Positions 15,941 through 29,100 of a stretch of DNA of 46,248 nucleotides are shown here, piece by piece. Within the stretch, counting starts at the first letter, position 1. Each line of letters begins with the position of its first letter. This DNA is from Chromera velia (taxonomy: Eukaryota > Sar > Chromeraceae), in the NCBI GenBank assembly GCA_018398765.1, contig JAHBMJ010000219.1:5967-52214 (forward strand), read 5' to 3'. The position numbers and the translations under genes were made by a program. Below the pieces are notes generated by a model that saw nothing but the letters and a program-made list of their open reading frames with translations, had not been told where the DNA came from and made no database searches.

Positions 15941-18900
15941 ATGTTCATTCCCACAGATGGAAAACCGGGTAGTCCAAAGAGGTACCCAACGCGTGCGATG
16001 AGGGATTCCATGTGGGCAGTCTTCGGTCGTGAGAGTGCACAGCCAATCTATGAGGGCAGTGATATGCGGGAGAGGGAGAGGGACGGGGCCTTTCCTCCTC
16101 GAGAATTTCAGATGCAGCAGCAGAAGTTGATGGGTGCAGAAAGTCAGCCGAACTCAGCGCGTCCTCGGAGACCCCGACAAGCAGAGGTCGACATGCAGAT
16201 GGCAAAAAACGACGACCTTGCCCGCCTCGAGGAGCAACTCAGGGTCACTCCGAGTACGGAAGATGACAGCCGAAGGTGAGAAAGAAGTACGGCTGAAACT
16301 CGGCAATGAGTAGACGGTGGTCGCTTCAACTTTGCAGGTTTGATGAAATGACCGACTTCGTTGAATGAAATGACTCTCCTCATGCTTTGTGTGCAGGGTG
16401 TCTGGTCTCTCTAATCCCACAGCTCTGTGGCCTGGGTCTGAAGGACGGCGGGACGGTAACGCTGTTCGTGAGGTTCCCCTGGATCTCTATCGATTCGACC
16501 GTCGACTCGCACGAGCAGAACAGACTTTGGAATACGTTGCGGTCAGTGCAGTTCCCAGCAAGGTGCTTTCATTCGATAAAGAAGAGCTGAAACGATGAGC
16601 TGATGGGGACTATGACGACTGAAACCAAATGCTTTCCTTCAGTCGGTCATCGTGGATGCCATCTTGGGACCCTCGACCCCTTCTTCTCATGCGGAAAGGA
16701 AAAAAGGTTGCGCACTTTTGCTCTTAGTCGATGGTTATTCGTACCACGACGACGCCTCCCTGAATCCATTTATCAGTGTCACTCTTGTTTTCTTCACTTC
16801 TCTTTCTTTCTGCAGAGCCAGGCGGCCCAGATGGATGCGATGAGAACCAGAGTGTCCGATCTAAGCTCCTCTGTTGCGGATCTGAGGTCGATGTTCGAGA
16901 AGCGAGTCGACTCGGAAGTCACCCAGATGGTCGGTGCTTTCACGTGCCCGACTTCCATCTCGTACTTTTCCTCTTCCTGCGTGATTGTCTCGGCCTCCGT
17001 CTCACATACTTGTTTTTCTCCTGTGTTCACCTTTACACATACACGCTCGCTCAAGCTCACAGTGACGCGGCTGCAAGAGAAGACAGTGGCTGGTCCAGCG
17101 GAAGTTTTTCGCTTTCATTACAGTTTGATTCTTATCTGACTTTCCTCAACATATTGGAGCGATGCGAATCTTTTTCCGTGAATCCACCTGCAGGAGGAAC
17201 GCATGAGAGGGCACATTTGCCAGCAGGAGGAGAGAGACAGCAGGTTCCGGCAGTGGGCTACTGATGCCATTGCTTCGCACGGGGAAAAGGTCAGGGGTCG
17301 GGGGGGCAACGATACTGTCTCGTTGCATGTTCTGTCGTTCTATCCAATGTCTCCAATAGAGTTTTGTCCTTACTTACAGTCGTGCCTCATTTTGTTTGTG
17401 GTCCCACAAAAGTATCTACCGGGAGACGGAAAGAGAAACGTTTGTCCTCTGCTTTAGAGATTCCTCTGTCTTTGTGCTTACCAGATGATTACTTGACTGA
17501 GTGATGGCAGCATCCCTTTTCTGTCCATACCCCTGCAGGCAGCAGCAGAGAAGAGTTCGACTGAGGACGAGAGAGATCTCCTGAGAACCCGTCTGGCGGA
17601 GGTCGAAAAGGCAAGTGCGAGGCTTGAGCTGAGGGCTTCAGCGGCAGAGACGGCGCTCTCACAAGCGAAACACAGGCTGGAGGGTCTCACTGCGATCTCA
17701 CAGATGCAAAGCGCACAACCCAACGGGGGATTGCCACTTGGGGCCGTCTCTCAAATTCGGGAGATTGTGGAAGAAATGCAGGGGGGGAAGGACAAGGCGC
17801 TCGTGAAACGGTCAGCTGGCCTTTCTCTGTTTTTTGTATACACCGATGCCATCTTTTTGCGTCACCTTCAATCACTCCGCATTTCATGCTTCTTAGTCTC
17901 TCTGCTGCTCTGTGGCCGATTCTTTATTGTTTTGTCGGAATTTTCGAGTGATATGAGGGCTTCCAGATTCTCACTCAATCTGGTGACTGAATGAACAACC
18001 GATGCGACGTGTGCAGTGAGGCCGTGACGCTAATGAGGTCGCCTTCAACTGAAGACCCAGCACTGACCTTTATTCCGATCTCTGCTGGAGAGGGGGGGGG
18101 AACAGGCTTCGCTCCCCCCATGGGCCACTCCTCCAACTTCCAGCACAACCCCGCGCAGGTCGCAGTCACCCAGAGTCTCCAGGCAGCAACTGACAGGGAG
18201 GACGCCCATCCGACTGTTCTCGGACTCTTCAAGAAAGAAATTGCCGCTCGTCTTGCAATGCACGGAACGTTGGAGGACCAGCTACAGGTAAATTATTCCC
18301 TCAAACTTGAATATTGAGTATCCAGTGAAATCAACCAAAGGTTCCACGGCCAACTAAAGCAAGTGTTTGTTTGGGACACGCGGAGTGTGGGTCCAAAGCC
18401 CGACGAGAAACCATGCACGAGTGGCATGTACAGAAAAAACACAAATGAAGACAGATTTTGAGTGCTTCTGCGGTCTTGCTTTCTGTTCCTTCCTCTTTTC
18501 TCCTCTGACGACCACCAGTGGCCCTGACAGCCCTGACAGAAGGTGTAAACTCGAATGGCTATTCCAGCTGGCACCTCGCAACTCGGCACCCTTTGACTCT
18601 GACGCTCTGACTGATCTCTCTCTCAATAAATACTCCGAGTTCTTCTTGGCCCAGCAATAAAAAGATGTATTTTTCTGTGTATTTTAATTTTGTTGACGTG
18701 TCTTCATGCACTCCGCCCTCAGACCCTGCATCTTCGCCTCGATGAGGTGAACGAGAGAGAAGCCGCCGCCCTTCAGGAGAAGAGGCGAATGCACGAGGAG
18801 ACTATGAGACGCACCTTCGATCTGGAACAGAAGGAACAGGACGACAAACACGAAATGGAAAGATCAATTGCGGCACTGACGTCAGTCCATAAAGAGAACT

Positions 18901-20998
18901 TGTCGACTTGGCCTTCCTGTTCTTTCTCTGGCCTTTCCGTTCGCTTTCTTCGATCTCTTCACATCTCTTGTTTTCATTCATTCGCTCTTTTGAGGTTGCT
19001 TCTTTCCCCTTCTTCTGCTGATGGCTTTTCCGTTGGTAGTGCCTCAACAGAGGGACCGGCATGAAGACTGGCATAAATTGTCTTCTGCATCTTCCGTCTG
19101 CAGATCGGAACTTGATGCTGCCGAGGAGAGGATGAGACAGCGACAGGAGGCGGGGGACAGGGAGGGACACGCCGCTCTGGTTGCTGCAGAGGAGAGACAA
19201 ACAGCAACTGCAAGGGACCTTCTTGAGCAGATCGGCAACGTCTCCAGAGCTCTGACGGAATCCTTCAAGACTTTGGACTCCAAAATACCGGGTGGGTGGG
19301 TGGGTGGGTGGGTACAAGGAGGGAGCGAAGGAGGATATTTGATCAGCCGTTGCAATCAGTTCTCTATTGATGATGCAGTGACACGATCATCATCTTGGCG
19401 TGCAGTTATTTATTTCTTTTTTGTTGTGTTATCTCTTTGCGATTCTGCTTGCTCCTTCGAAGCCGTGAAGCCTCTCTGTGCGCTATTTTTCGTTTCTGCA
19501 GTCACTGAGCAGAAGGTCCTTAACTCTGTCGACGAGGCTCTTCAACAACAGGAGAAGCTCGCCACTACCCACCTGGCAGCTGTCATCACGAGGGTCCAGA
19601 GACTCGAGGGACGGTCAGTCGGTCGGCCTGTCTGTCTACCTCTCGAAATGTCTGGAGGCATGAAGGAAGGAAGAGAAAGCTCGGGCTTGAGAGAAAGTGC
19701 AATGGAAAGAAACCTTCAGAAACTGTGGATGCATGAATGGAAATGTCCTGCAGCCCCTGCAGCCTTCTATTTTTTCTGTGCCTCGCCTTTTCTCCTTCTC
19801 CCCTTTCCTTTCCTCCGACCTCGAGCTTTCTCCGGTAGAGGTTTTTTATTTCCAGTCCAGTTGGTTGATTGCGCGACACGTGCATTTGCCTGTACCGCAC
19901 TCTTTGGTTGCTCTTCACGTGAGCCTTCCTCCATAACTCTCGCCAGTAAACACCGTAGAGCTTTACTTAAACGCGCATTCGATCTTTTCCTTTCCCTCCT
20001 CATGTCTCGTTTCTTTCTGCTCAGTGCTGCTCGGGCAGAGGCGTTGATCCAGAAAGAAAAGGCGAGGAGAACCGAGGGGATCGTCAAGCAAAATGCAAAG
20101 GCTGACAGGGTGGGTTGCTGACAGGGTTTTCCTTCCCTTTATTCTTTGTGCGTGCTTTTTGCTGTATGCGTTTGATTGCAAACCCTCGATTCATTAGTCC
20201 AAGCAGAACTCACCTAGGTTCATGGGGGTTTTGTTTGGAGAGGACAGCGGCCTCAGGCTATCCTGGGGCACACGGCGTCCAGTCTCCAATGCTGCGTTTC
20301 CCCAGCCGATGGACGAGAACTGCATGACGCACTGATTGTTGACTGCATGACCACGAAACCCACAGATTGCTGCCCAGTCCAAGACCCCTGGATTCTATCG
20401 ATTCAAAATGTCTTACTTTCACGCCGACAGACTCAATCTCTGGTCCTTGAAGGTTACTTCTTCTGCACTAACTGCAAAAATACTCCGTGTAGTGTTTCCA
20501 AAAGTGCCCCCCCCCCCCTTCTTTTCTCTTTTGTTCCTTTCAGATCATCAAAGCCGTCGACAAGGGCCAGCTCCAGCTTCTGAAGGAACTCGAACAGCTC
20601 CGCCTCGACTGGCAGGAGATGATGGAGGCTTCTGCGAAGGAAATTCAACTCCATAGTGACGAAACGAAGAAATACGTCTCTTCAGAGGTGCGTGCGTCAT
20701 TGAAGACAGCCTCCCTGTTGATGACTCTTCTAGGCCTCTTTGTCTCCCCTTCTTTCCATTTGTCTGCATATGCTTCCTGGCATAGCCCCCACGAAGGCAC
20801 TGACGATACTTGCCCTCCGAACGAGTGCATTGGTCATTCACACGAGTGCCTAATGGACAACACAAGAATGCACAGCCATCTTGAGAATGCTCTCGGCATC
20901 GACAAATTTGTTCTGTGTCCTTTTCTTCCACGCAGGTGCGGGCAGTGGACAGTCGACTGGAGAACCTGGCAGGGCACCATCGGCAGCTTCGAGACAAG
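15941..20998 (+). other. Exons 1-12 of the coiled-coil gene (N-terminal region, residues 1-661)
   Basis: Exons: 15941-16275, 16397-16541, 16816-16929, 17194-17289, 17539-17810, 18017-18287, 18723-18880, 19104-19291, 19502-19613, 20025-20109, 20544-20687, 20936-20998. Exon 1 is basic and polar (SARPRRPRQ, MRERERDG) and looks disordered. A first coiled coil starts in exon 2 (FDRRLARAEQTLEYVA) and runs through exon 3 (MRTRVSDLSSSVADLRSMF). Exon 5 is heptad-like (LRTRLAEVEKASARLELRA). Exon 6 inserts a non-helical GEGGGTGFAPPMGHSS loop. Exons 7-12 resume long helices such as RRMHEETMRRTFDLEQKEQ. These exons are larger and more variable in length than the array that follows, so this looks like an unrepeated head and neck. 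Confidence 0.75.
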
Positions 20999-23057
20999 GT
21001 GAGTAGAGAGGAGAGCAGGGGGCAAGGCCGTCTTTTCTTTGTCAATCTTGCCCTGTCAGGCTTTCTTCAAATCACTCCGCTTTACCCATAGTTCGTTTCT
21101 GTCTCTAGGTCTGTCTGCCTGTGCTGGTGACAGGATGAGAGAAGTAGAAGGTCTGTTTTTTTAATGCGTGTTTGGTTCTTTCTCTCTCCTTTCCCTCTTT
21201 GCGAACCCCCTTGTCCATCTTTTATTGCGCAGACTTTCGTTTTCCTCCATTACGTCAGTCTGGCAGGCTTTACGAAACGTAGAATGCGAATCTCCTTGTG
21301 CCGCTCAAGATTCCCTCCCTCCCTCCCTTCCTGCAGGAGTCTAGATTCGAGGCCCAGACTGCAGAGAACCTCTCTCAACACATGAAGGAGCTGCAGGACA
21401 CAGACGGTCCGGGTGGAAGGGGAAGAAAAGGGACAAAAGAAAGGGACAAGAAAGCATAAAAGAAAGAGGAGATGCGATCGTTTTCCTGATTCTGATACAG
21501 CCTTTTCATGATCGGGTGTATGGATCACGAAGAGAAACGATCTGGCGAACGGATCATAGACACAACAATTAGATACCGCTTGACTTCCTATCTCGAATGA
21601 GACCAAAAGACAGAGGTAAAAGGAGCGTTGCCTGAACATTCAGACGGTAACAACAACGCCAAACAAACTCCTTTCTTTCTCTTCCCCGCCCTGTATGGCG
21701 CATGCAGGCCGTCTGAGATCAAAAATTTCGGAAACGCAGGCAGAGCTCCTCCGCGACATTCAGAAAGGTCAGACGGACGCACAAGTGGACGGATGGACAG
21801 GCGGAACAAGACTGATCATTCAGCGAGAATCAGAGGAATTGCAAATGTTATCCTTCTGAGGTGCCTGTCTTATCTCTCACCTGGCATTCCCTGCATTCCG
21901 TTCTCCCTTGGTCTTCTCTTTTTTGTTCTCTTATTTCATGGCTTTGCTTCTGCCCCTGCCTACAACGGGTTTTGGCAACTGCACAGGTGTAAACCGACTC
22001 TCGTCAAAAGTGAATGAGAACAAATCACTTGCGGTCTGCGATGAGTGCTTTTCTTTCTGCAGTTGACTTCGACATTCGGAGTGCCATGAAGGAAACCTTC
22101 ACGCGGTTTGAGGCAAAAGTCAGTCAGTCAGTTAGCAAGACCTCGCCTCTGCCCACAAAGGGACAGCTCACAGTTCTGATGAAAGTTCTTTACGTCTCAA
22201 AACGCTGGCGCGCGTTCTCTTCTCTTTCTATTCGCCTTTCTTTCCCTTCCCATCTTTCTACATGGTTCTCCTTCGTCCAGCAATACCTTGCTTGTCTCCC
22301 ACCACCTCTACCCCTGCGTCAGTCTCATTCGGTAGCAGCCTCCACTACGTACGCAGAATAGAAGCTGAAATTCTGTTCCATTCTCTCCCTTCCTCTCAGA
22401 CCGCACTTGCCATCAGGGAAGTCCGGGACGAGGGCAGGCAGGACAGGCAGAGGCTGGAGACAGAGATCCAGTTGGCAGAGGAGAGGGGAGAGGTAGCTCG
22501 GCAGGAGACGGAGAACAGAATGAACGAGAACCTCGAGAGGGTGCGCCTGGCAACCATACAGGTCTGTGACTTTTTTTCTGGACTCCTCCTCTTCATCGAA
22601 CAGAAACGCATGCACTTGACACCTTCGGGTCTTCAAAGGGAGCCGTTGCGGACATGTAGGCTTTTAGGGGGGGTCAAGTGTGAGACATGGACGTGAAATA
22701 AGGGAAGCACAAAAAAAGGTTTGAAATGAAATAAGCAAGCATGGACCTTCTTCCTGTCACGACTGCCTTCGCTCAATTGTATTCTGTCTGCAGAGCATAG
22801 AGCAAACCGCTCAAAAGTTGAAAGACCGGATTCGGGCCCTCGATGATGACGTCAGTCGAAGTCAAATCCCAAATCAGTCATGTGATTTGAATGGAAATCC
22901 TGCAGCTGCACTGGGTTGCGGATCCCTTTTAAGTCCTGTTGGACCGTGCGCATGCTCTTTGGGTCGCTTTGATGGCTCTCTTTTCATACTTCCAAGCCGC
23001 CTGTGCCTCATGTGTATGTGTGTATGTTTGTGTGTCTGTGCGTGTGCGTGTGTGTGT

Positions 23058-23098
<41 letters not shown>

Positions 23099-23157
23099 GC
23101 AGGCAGGCAGGCAGACAGACAGAGACAGACAGAGACAGACAGACAGACAGACAGACG

Positions 23158-23193
<36 letters not shown>

Positions 23194-26100
23194 AAGAGTT
23201 TGTTTTCTCTTTTAGGGATGGGTGGGAGGGGATTAGCCCGTTCCAGCTTTTGCGTCTGTACAGAGACGGGCCTACTCACTTCACTTGTTTCTGCATGCCC
23301 TTGTGCTCCTGCCTGCCTGCCTGCCTGCCTGCAGATGATGAACAAAATTCTGGGGGTCAGTTTCTGGGTCCTGTTTTTCTTTCTGATGCCCTGCTTCTTT
23401 TTCTCCATGCTGGCTCTTTCTTTCTCCGTCTACCTGTCTCTCTTCCGTTTCTAGTTGTTTGAATCCTTCTTTCTTGTCCCCTCTTTCTTGTCTTTCCTTT
23501 TCCTTTCTGGGTGAGAAGGAACACAACATGGCCGGATTCTGTTAGAGGTGGAATGAGAAACGCTGTCAGTCGCGTGCCCGCGTCTGTCTGTATGCATGGA
23601 TTCATGAATTGTTTGGCGTTCATCCGTGTAAACGGCAAATATGGGGAATTGACAGATGGGAAAGAAGTGCGTGGGACAAAGAGAAGCACTAAGATGTCAG
23701 ATGAGAGCAGTGTACACATATTGGAGTGTCTTCTTTCTCATCTGCAGCTCCACCAAAAAGTTGACAACAAAACAGCAGATCTGCAAAAGGCGATCGACAC
23801 TCTCGGTAAGGGGCGTGGTCTGTCTTCTGAACTTTTCGTGTGCTTTTCATCGACGTCTCGCGGTGAACACGAGGCTTTCTGCAGTTTGAGTATGACTTTT
23901 TGCGTTTTGTCATGTTCGACTACCAAACTGTTTCCGACGGCGCTTCTTTTGTCTTCTATTTCTACCTCAGAGGTGTTGTTTTGGTAGCTCTCTGAAAAGA
24001 GTCGATCAGTCTCCCTTCCAACCTACTCACCATACGAAGGCCTGCATGTCTCTGCCGTCCTATCGGAACCTCTTTGAATTCTTCTTTTGGGTTTTGACAT
24101 CTGATAAGAATGAACTGATTTTACTCACAGCATCTCCCTCGATCCTGTGGACGTTGTAAGTAGATGAGCAAGTGAGTGAGTGCGTCTGTACTCTTTGTGC
24201 AGAGGCCGAGTCAAGGGCAGCAGACGAAAAGATCCAGGAGGACCTTCATGCCTTCAAGGTCCGGGGGGGGACAAAGAAGAAGGGGTGGGGGCAGGCTTGG
24301 GAAAAGATCTTCAGGGATTGGATTTGGAGAAAACGGAGAAGAGGGTGAAAGAAGAAGGACATGTCACAATGGCATGGTGTGTTGGATTTTGCAAAAAGGA
24401 ACAGCGACCTCTGTGATTGTTGCCGTTTGTGTGCCAAGTGTCTCGTGAATCATTGTCGAGCTTGTTGTTGATCACACCGTCTTGTCTGACCCTTTTACCC
24501 CCTTGCAGGTGGCTGTCGCGAAGGCAGAGATCAGACAGACGAAAGAGTTCAACGAGAAGATGAAAGTACACGGTCAGTCCTCTGCAAAGAATCGCAGGCG
24601 TCTACGTCGGGAAGATTCTGGAAGGACGGCAAGACAAAGCAAAAGGCTTTCTGTTTGAAAATCCTCTGCAAATTTGCTTCTCTTCCTGTTGCGGTTGCTT
24701 TCCAAGACTTCATCACAATACTCATGAAGGTGCTGAAGAGGCAGGGGTGTTTGGTTGAATTTCAGGATAAGTTCATAGACTTGCTGTTCTCGCGATGGAT
24801 TCACGTTTCGTGTCGCTCTGATATGAATTCAAAGACCCCTCCACGGTTTTACGCTATCGCTGCGGTGTTTGTATCCGAATTATGTTTCATCTGTGCGTGC
24901 AGAGGAGGCAAACGACGCTTCCTTTGCGGAGGTGCGGGCGGCGGCTGCTGCGTTCAAGGTCGGTTTCTGAATGAACAAGAGAAGAGTCAATTAGATGCAG
25001 CGATTCTTTTTGTTGAAGTAGACAGTTCGAAAACGGTGCCTGTCTGCAGTTGCTCTCCATCCGATGCGATCAGACATTTCGATTGCACGACATGGCCGTC
25101 TTGCCCCTTCTTTTGTGCGGACTTCAGGTTCCTGTCTCTGTGCTTTGTCCAAGCTCCCTCTTCTCTTCCTCCCTTTTGTCCCTTTCTACCTGGTGCACTT
25201 CACGGCAGGGGATGTGAGTGACTGAAAGGGCACAAAGAAAAGATTCTGTGCGCGGTAGCACACATTCTTTGTTGTGTGTGCATGACATCCTGCAGGCCGA
25301 AGTGGAAGCCAACGAGGCCAAACAGACGGAGGAGTTCAACCGGAAAATGGAAGAGCACGGTCGGTTGTTTTGGCCTTTCGTCTGGTTAAGAATTTGGGAT
25401 TGAATTCCCACAAAGGGAATGAATGACAGGAGATGCTACTCGTAGTTTTCATCTTTGGTGTGTGGTTTCTGCTGTGAGGGTTCTTTGCAGTTTTCTGTTT
25501 GTCCTTTCCCCGTCAGTTTCAAATCACGTCCTTCTATCTCCTGCCCATTATGCCTGTCTCTTTGCAGAGGCCGCGAACGAGGCGACATTCACGGAGATTC
25601 GAGAGGCAGCAGCAGCATTCAAGGTTTGTCGCTATCGATCTCAAAAATGGATTCCTCTTTTCCTGTCCTTTTCAAACCCTTCCCTTCCTCTCCCTCGACG
25701 GTACGACACTCCAGCTGATCATTTGCTCAGTCCCTGTCTCATCAAAACTTTCGGCATCACTTTGACACGTTGGCTCCCTCTTCGCTGTTGGCATTCGTTT
25801 GTTTTGCAGGAGGAGGTAGAGGCCAACGAGTCAAAGCAAACAGACGAATTCAATCAGAAGATGGAGGAGCACGGTCAGTCTACTTGTAGATTGTCTTCCT
25901 TCATTTTCGGCCGCTGCGTGCAGAACCTGCGTCTATTATCTACTGTGAAAAGGCAAAGGGAACGTGAGCGGAATCCATTTGCACTCTCCCTTTCCCTTTG
26001 CCAATTTTTTGAATAGAGGATTCTTTCAGGAAACTGGCACTGTAAAAGTTTTCGAGACAGCAGAGACAGCCAATTTCAGAAACTTGAAACACAGTCTCAA

Positions 26101-29100
26101 CTTCAAGAACTCGAAAAGTCCTGAAAAAAGCGGTGAAGGTTCATGTGAGGAATGTGAATTGTCCGCTTTTCTGCAGAAGCTGCAAACGAAGCCACCTTCA
26201 CAGAGCTTCGGGAGGCAGCAGCAGCTTTTAAGGTCTGTCCTTCTTTGCAAGTCTCTTTTTCTGATCTGTCTGCAAGAACACTCTGAAAGATATGCACAAA
26301 CAGAAGACCTGTCGATTTCTGTTTTGCTGAGACTCCTCGAGGACGTACCTGCCACGCATGACCTTGTCGCTGTGCAAATGCAGAAGCGATATGTGAAGGA
26401 AATGACGTACGTCTGCAAAACGTTTGTGTTCCATCTTCATGTCACTTTTTGACCCCTTCTTTTGGATGCAGGCGGAGGTCGAGGAGAAGGAAGCCGAGCA
26501 GACAGAAACATTCAACCAAAAATTGGACGAGCACAGTTAGTCTGCATCCTCGCGTTTCCCTCTCTGTGTGAGAGCGTGTTGGACTAGAATGTGTTTTGGT
26601 GTGTCGGCACCTGGACATGCATTCTCCTTCTCAAATGCGCATCGAGCAAAAACGCGCTCTTTTTCTCTCTCTCCCTCTCCCTCTCTCTCTCTNNNNNNNN
26701 NNNCTCTCTCTCTTCTCTCTCTCTCTCTCTCTCTCTCTGCTCTCTCTGTCTCTCTCTCACACACACATACACACACGCAAAGACAGATGTCCACCTCTAT
26801 CAAGGCAAGTCGTTGACTGGCACAAAAGAAAACAGCTCTCCTCGCTTACCGAGCGTCATCATTTTTTCGAGAGGAGATCTCGGCCACATGAGCAGGACTA
26901 GTTGACCCAAAATACCGTTTTCATCCCCACCCAAAGCCAAAATGGAGGAACAGGAAAATGATCCTCCATTCCCGGTCCTTTTAACATGCGGGCGCTTTCT
27001 TCTCTTTCCTTTGCAGAGACGGAGACTTCCGAGAAATTCGAAAAAACAGATGCGGACATCGCTGCTTTCCGAGTGAGTTGCTGCATAGACTGGGTTGGGT
27101 TGCTTTCAACATATTGAGACATGCTTACTCATATTTTTTTCTCACTCAGGATCACACGCATTGCGAACGTCTGCTCGCAGACAGCTTTCCCTCACCTTTG
27201 AATCTTGGCTTCATGTTGCTCGGTCTCGCTCACACGTTTTCAAGAAGAAAGACGTCCTTTCTTCTTTCTTACAGAGTTGGATTTGGGATCTGTTCCTGCG
27301 TCAAGACGGAAAGAAGGCTTCACATGCAGACTTCAGTGCTCGACCCTCACTAAATACTGTCTGTCTGTACGCAAATGATTCATCCTTGTGACTTTTTTGC
27401 TCCTGCAGGAAGAAGTGGCGGAGGGCGAAAAGAAACAGACGGAAGAGATGACTCAACGAATCGAGGAAGAAGGTCGGTCTGTATTGTGTGCGTGCGAGTG
27501 TGCGTGTATGGGTATGTGAGTGCCTTCAGGACATGAAGACACGTGCAAGGTTGGACTCTTTCCATTGGGGCCATAATTTTTCGTCCTTTATCTCCGCTAT
27601 TTTTGGGAAATTAGAAAGGAAAATCTGGTTTCCTCGATGCTTCAGCTTCCTCTATGCTTGTACCAAGTCAACTCAGAAGAGTTCAAACTGGTGAAATCTC
27701 ACACAGCTGGAGAAGAAGATTCGCTCAGGAGCATGACCACTTCTCTTCTTTTTCATTTGCTTGCGTGCAGCCGAAAAATCGTCCAACGCGATCGCAGCAA
27801 CGAACTGGGAATTGAACAATTGGAGGGTGGGTGCAAGACTCACTTTGCGTCTCTTTCGGTCTCCGTGTTCCTTTCCTGTTCGGGTGCAGTGCAGTGCTTG
27901 AGTCTGTCTATCTTTCTCTTTCTCTCTCGCTCTGTGTGTAGGGAGGGGGGGGGGGGCGGTTGGTGCACGTAGAGATTCGTTCGGTCTATTTCCCTAGCTG
28001 GAAGCAGTTTGTCTTTTGTTCTCCTACTTCCATCACGGTAAGACCTTCATTTTTTCTCACAGCTCAATCGCAGCCAGGCTCCGGTAGCATGTGTTTAGGG
28101 ATTTAGGTTTCTATTGTCTTTCCCTTTCCCCCTTCCCTCTGACTTGCGATTGAATGCAGACAGAGTCACAGGTGGCACAACAGAAAATGGAAGAGAACTT
28201 TCAGGACAAAATGCAAAATCTTGGTGAGTAATGCAATGGAACTTCTTTTTCTCCGTGCTTCTTTGCTTCGGGTGTTCCTACCGTCGCGACGTTTTTTCTT
28301 CCTGCCCGTGCAGCGCATTCGATTTGGAACTCTAGTTGTGTTGAACACTGTGCGTTCACTCTTTGTGCATGTGCATACCAGTTGAGAGTCTCTCTTTGCC
28401 CCGTGTTCCGTGTCCTTGTTTCCCTCCATGATTTCTTCACATTCTCATGCGTGTGCGTGTGGGTGTGTGTGTATCTGTATATGCATGTGTATGTACGTTT
28501 GTTCGAGACTGTGTGTGCAGAGGACGAGACAAACGCTTCAATGCAAGTGTTGCGGGGAGAGGTCCAGCTGTTCAAGGTGAGTTGATGGACTTGACAGAGG
28601 GAGCAGATAGAGTCTCTTCTGAATACTGAGAAAGGCCTGCCGCTCAGTATTGACAAGGAGAAAAACAGAGAAAGACGGAAACGCAAGTGCCTTTTGATCA
28701 AGAGTTGAACGTCTTTTTTTTTTCTTTCAGGTTTGTCATTCACATTCCTCCCAGGAGCTGACCAAAGTGATCGGATCCCCTTATCTTCAGTCACGTAGTT
28801 TTCCGTCTTCTTCTCTCTGTGCCTGTCTGTCTGTCCTCTTCATAGGAGGAGACCGAAGCCCAACATCAAAAATTGGAGGAGGAGATGGAAACAAAACTGC
28901 AAGGGCAAGGTCAGTTGTAAGCTGCCCTTCACGTTTTGTCTCTGGAGATTCCGCGTAAACCGTTTCCCTTTTCGGGTTTGATGCAGACATTTCTGCGATA
29001 AGAGTGTCAGTCCTGGGAAAGCAGTGGAGCAAAATGCCTTTTGCACATAGGGTGCTCCTCAGTAATAAGGATATGCATTCTCATGACGATGTGCTTCTCT

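Noticed and set aside
22818-23462. Frame of 214 codons across the intron 17 microsatellite
   Set aside because: Low-complexity RERE and TDRQ peptide from simple repeats; spans splice sites of exons 17 and 18.
25423-26016. Frame of 197 codons containing EEVEANESKQTDEFNQKMEE
   Set aside because: Only bases 25810-25873 (exon 25) are coding; the rest is intron readthrough.
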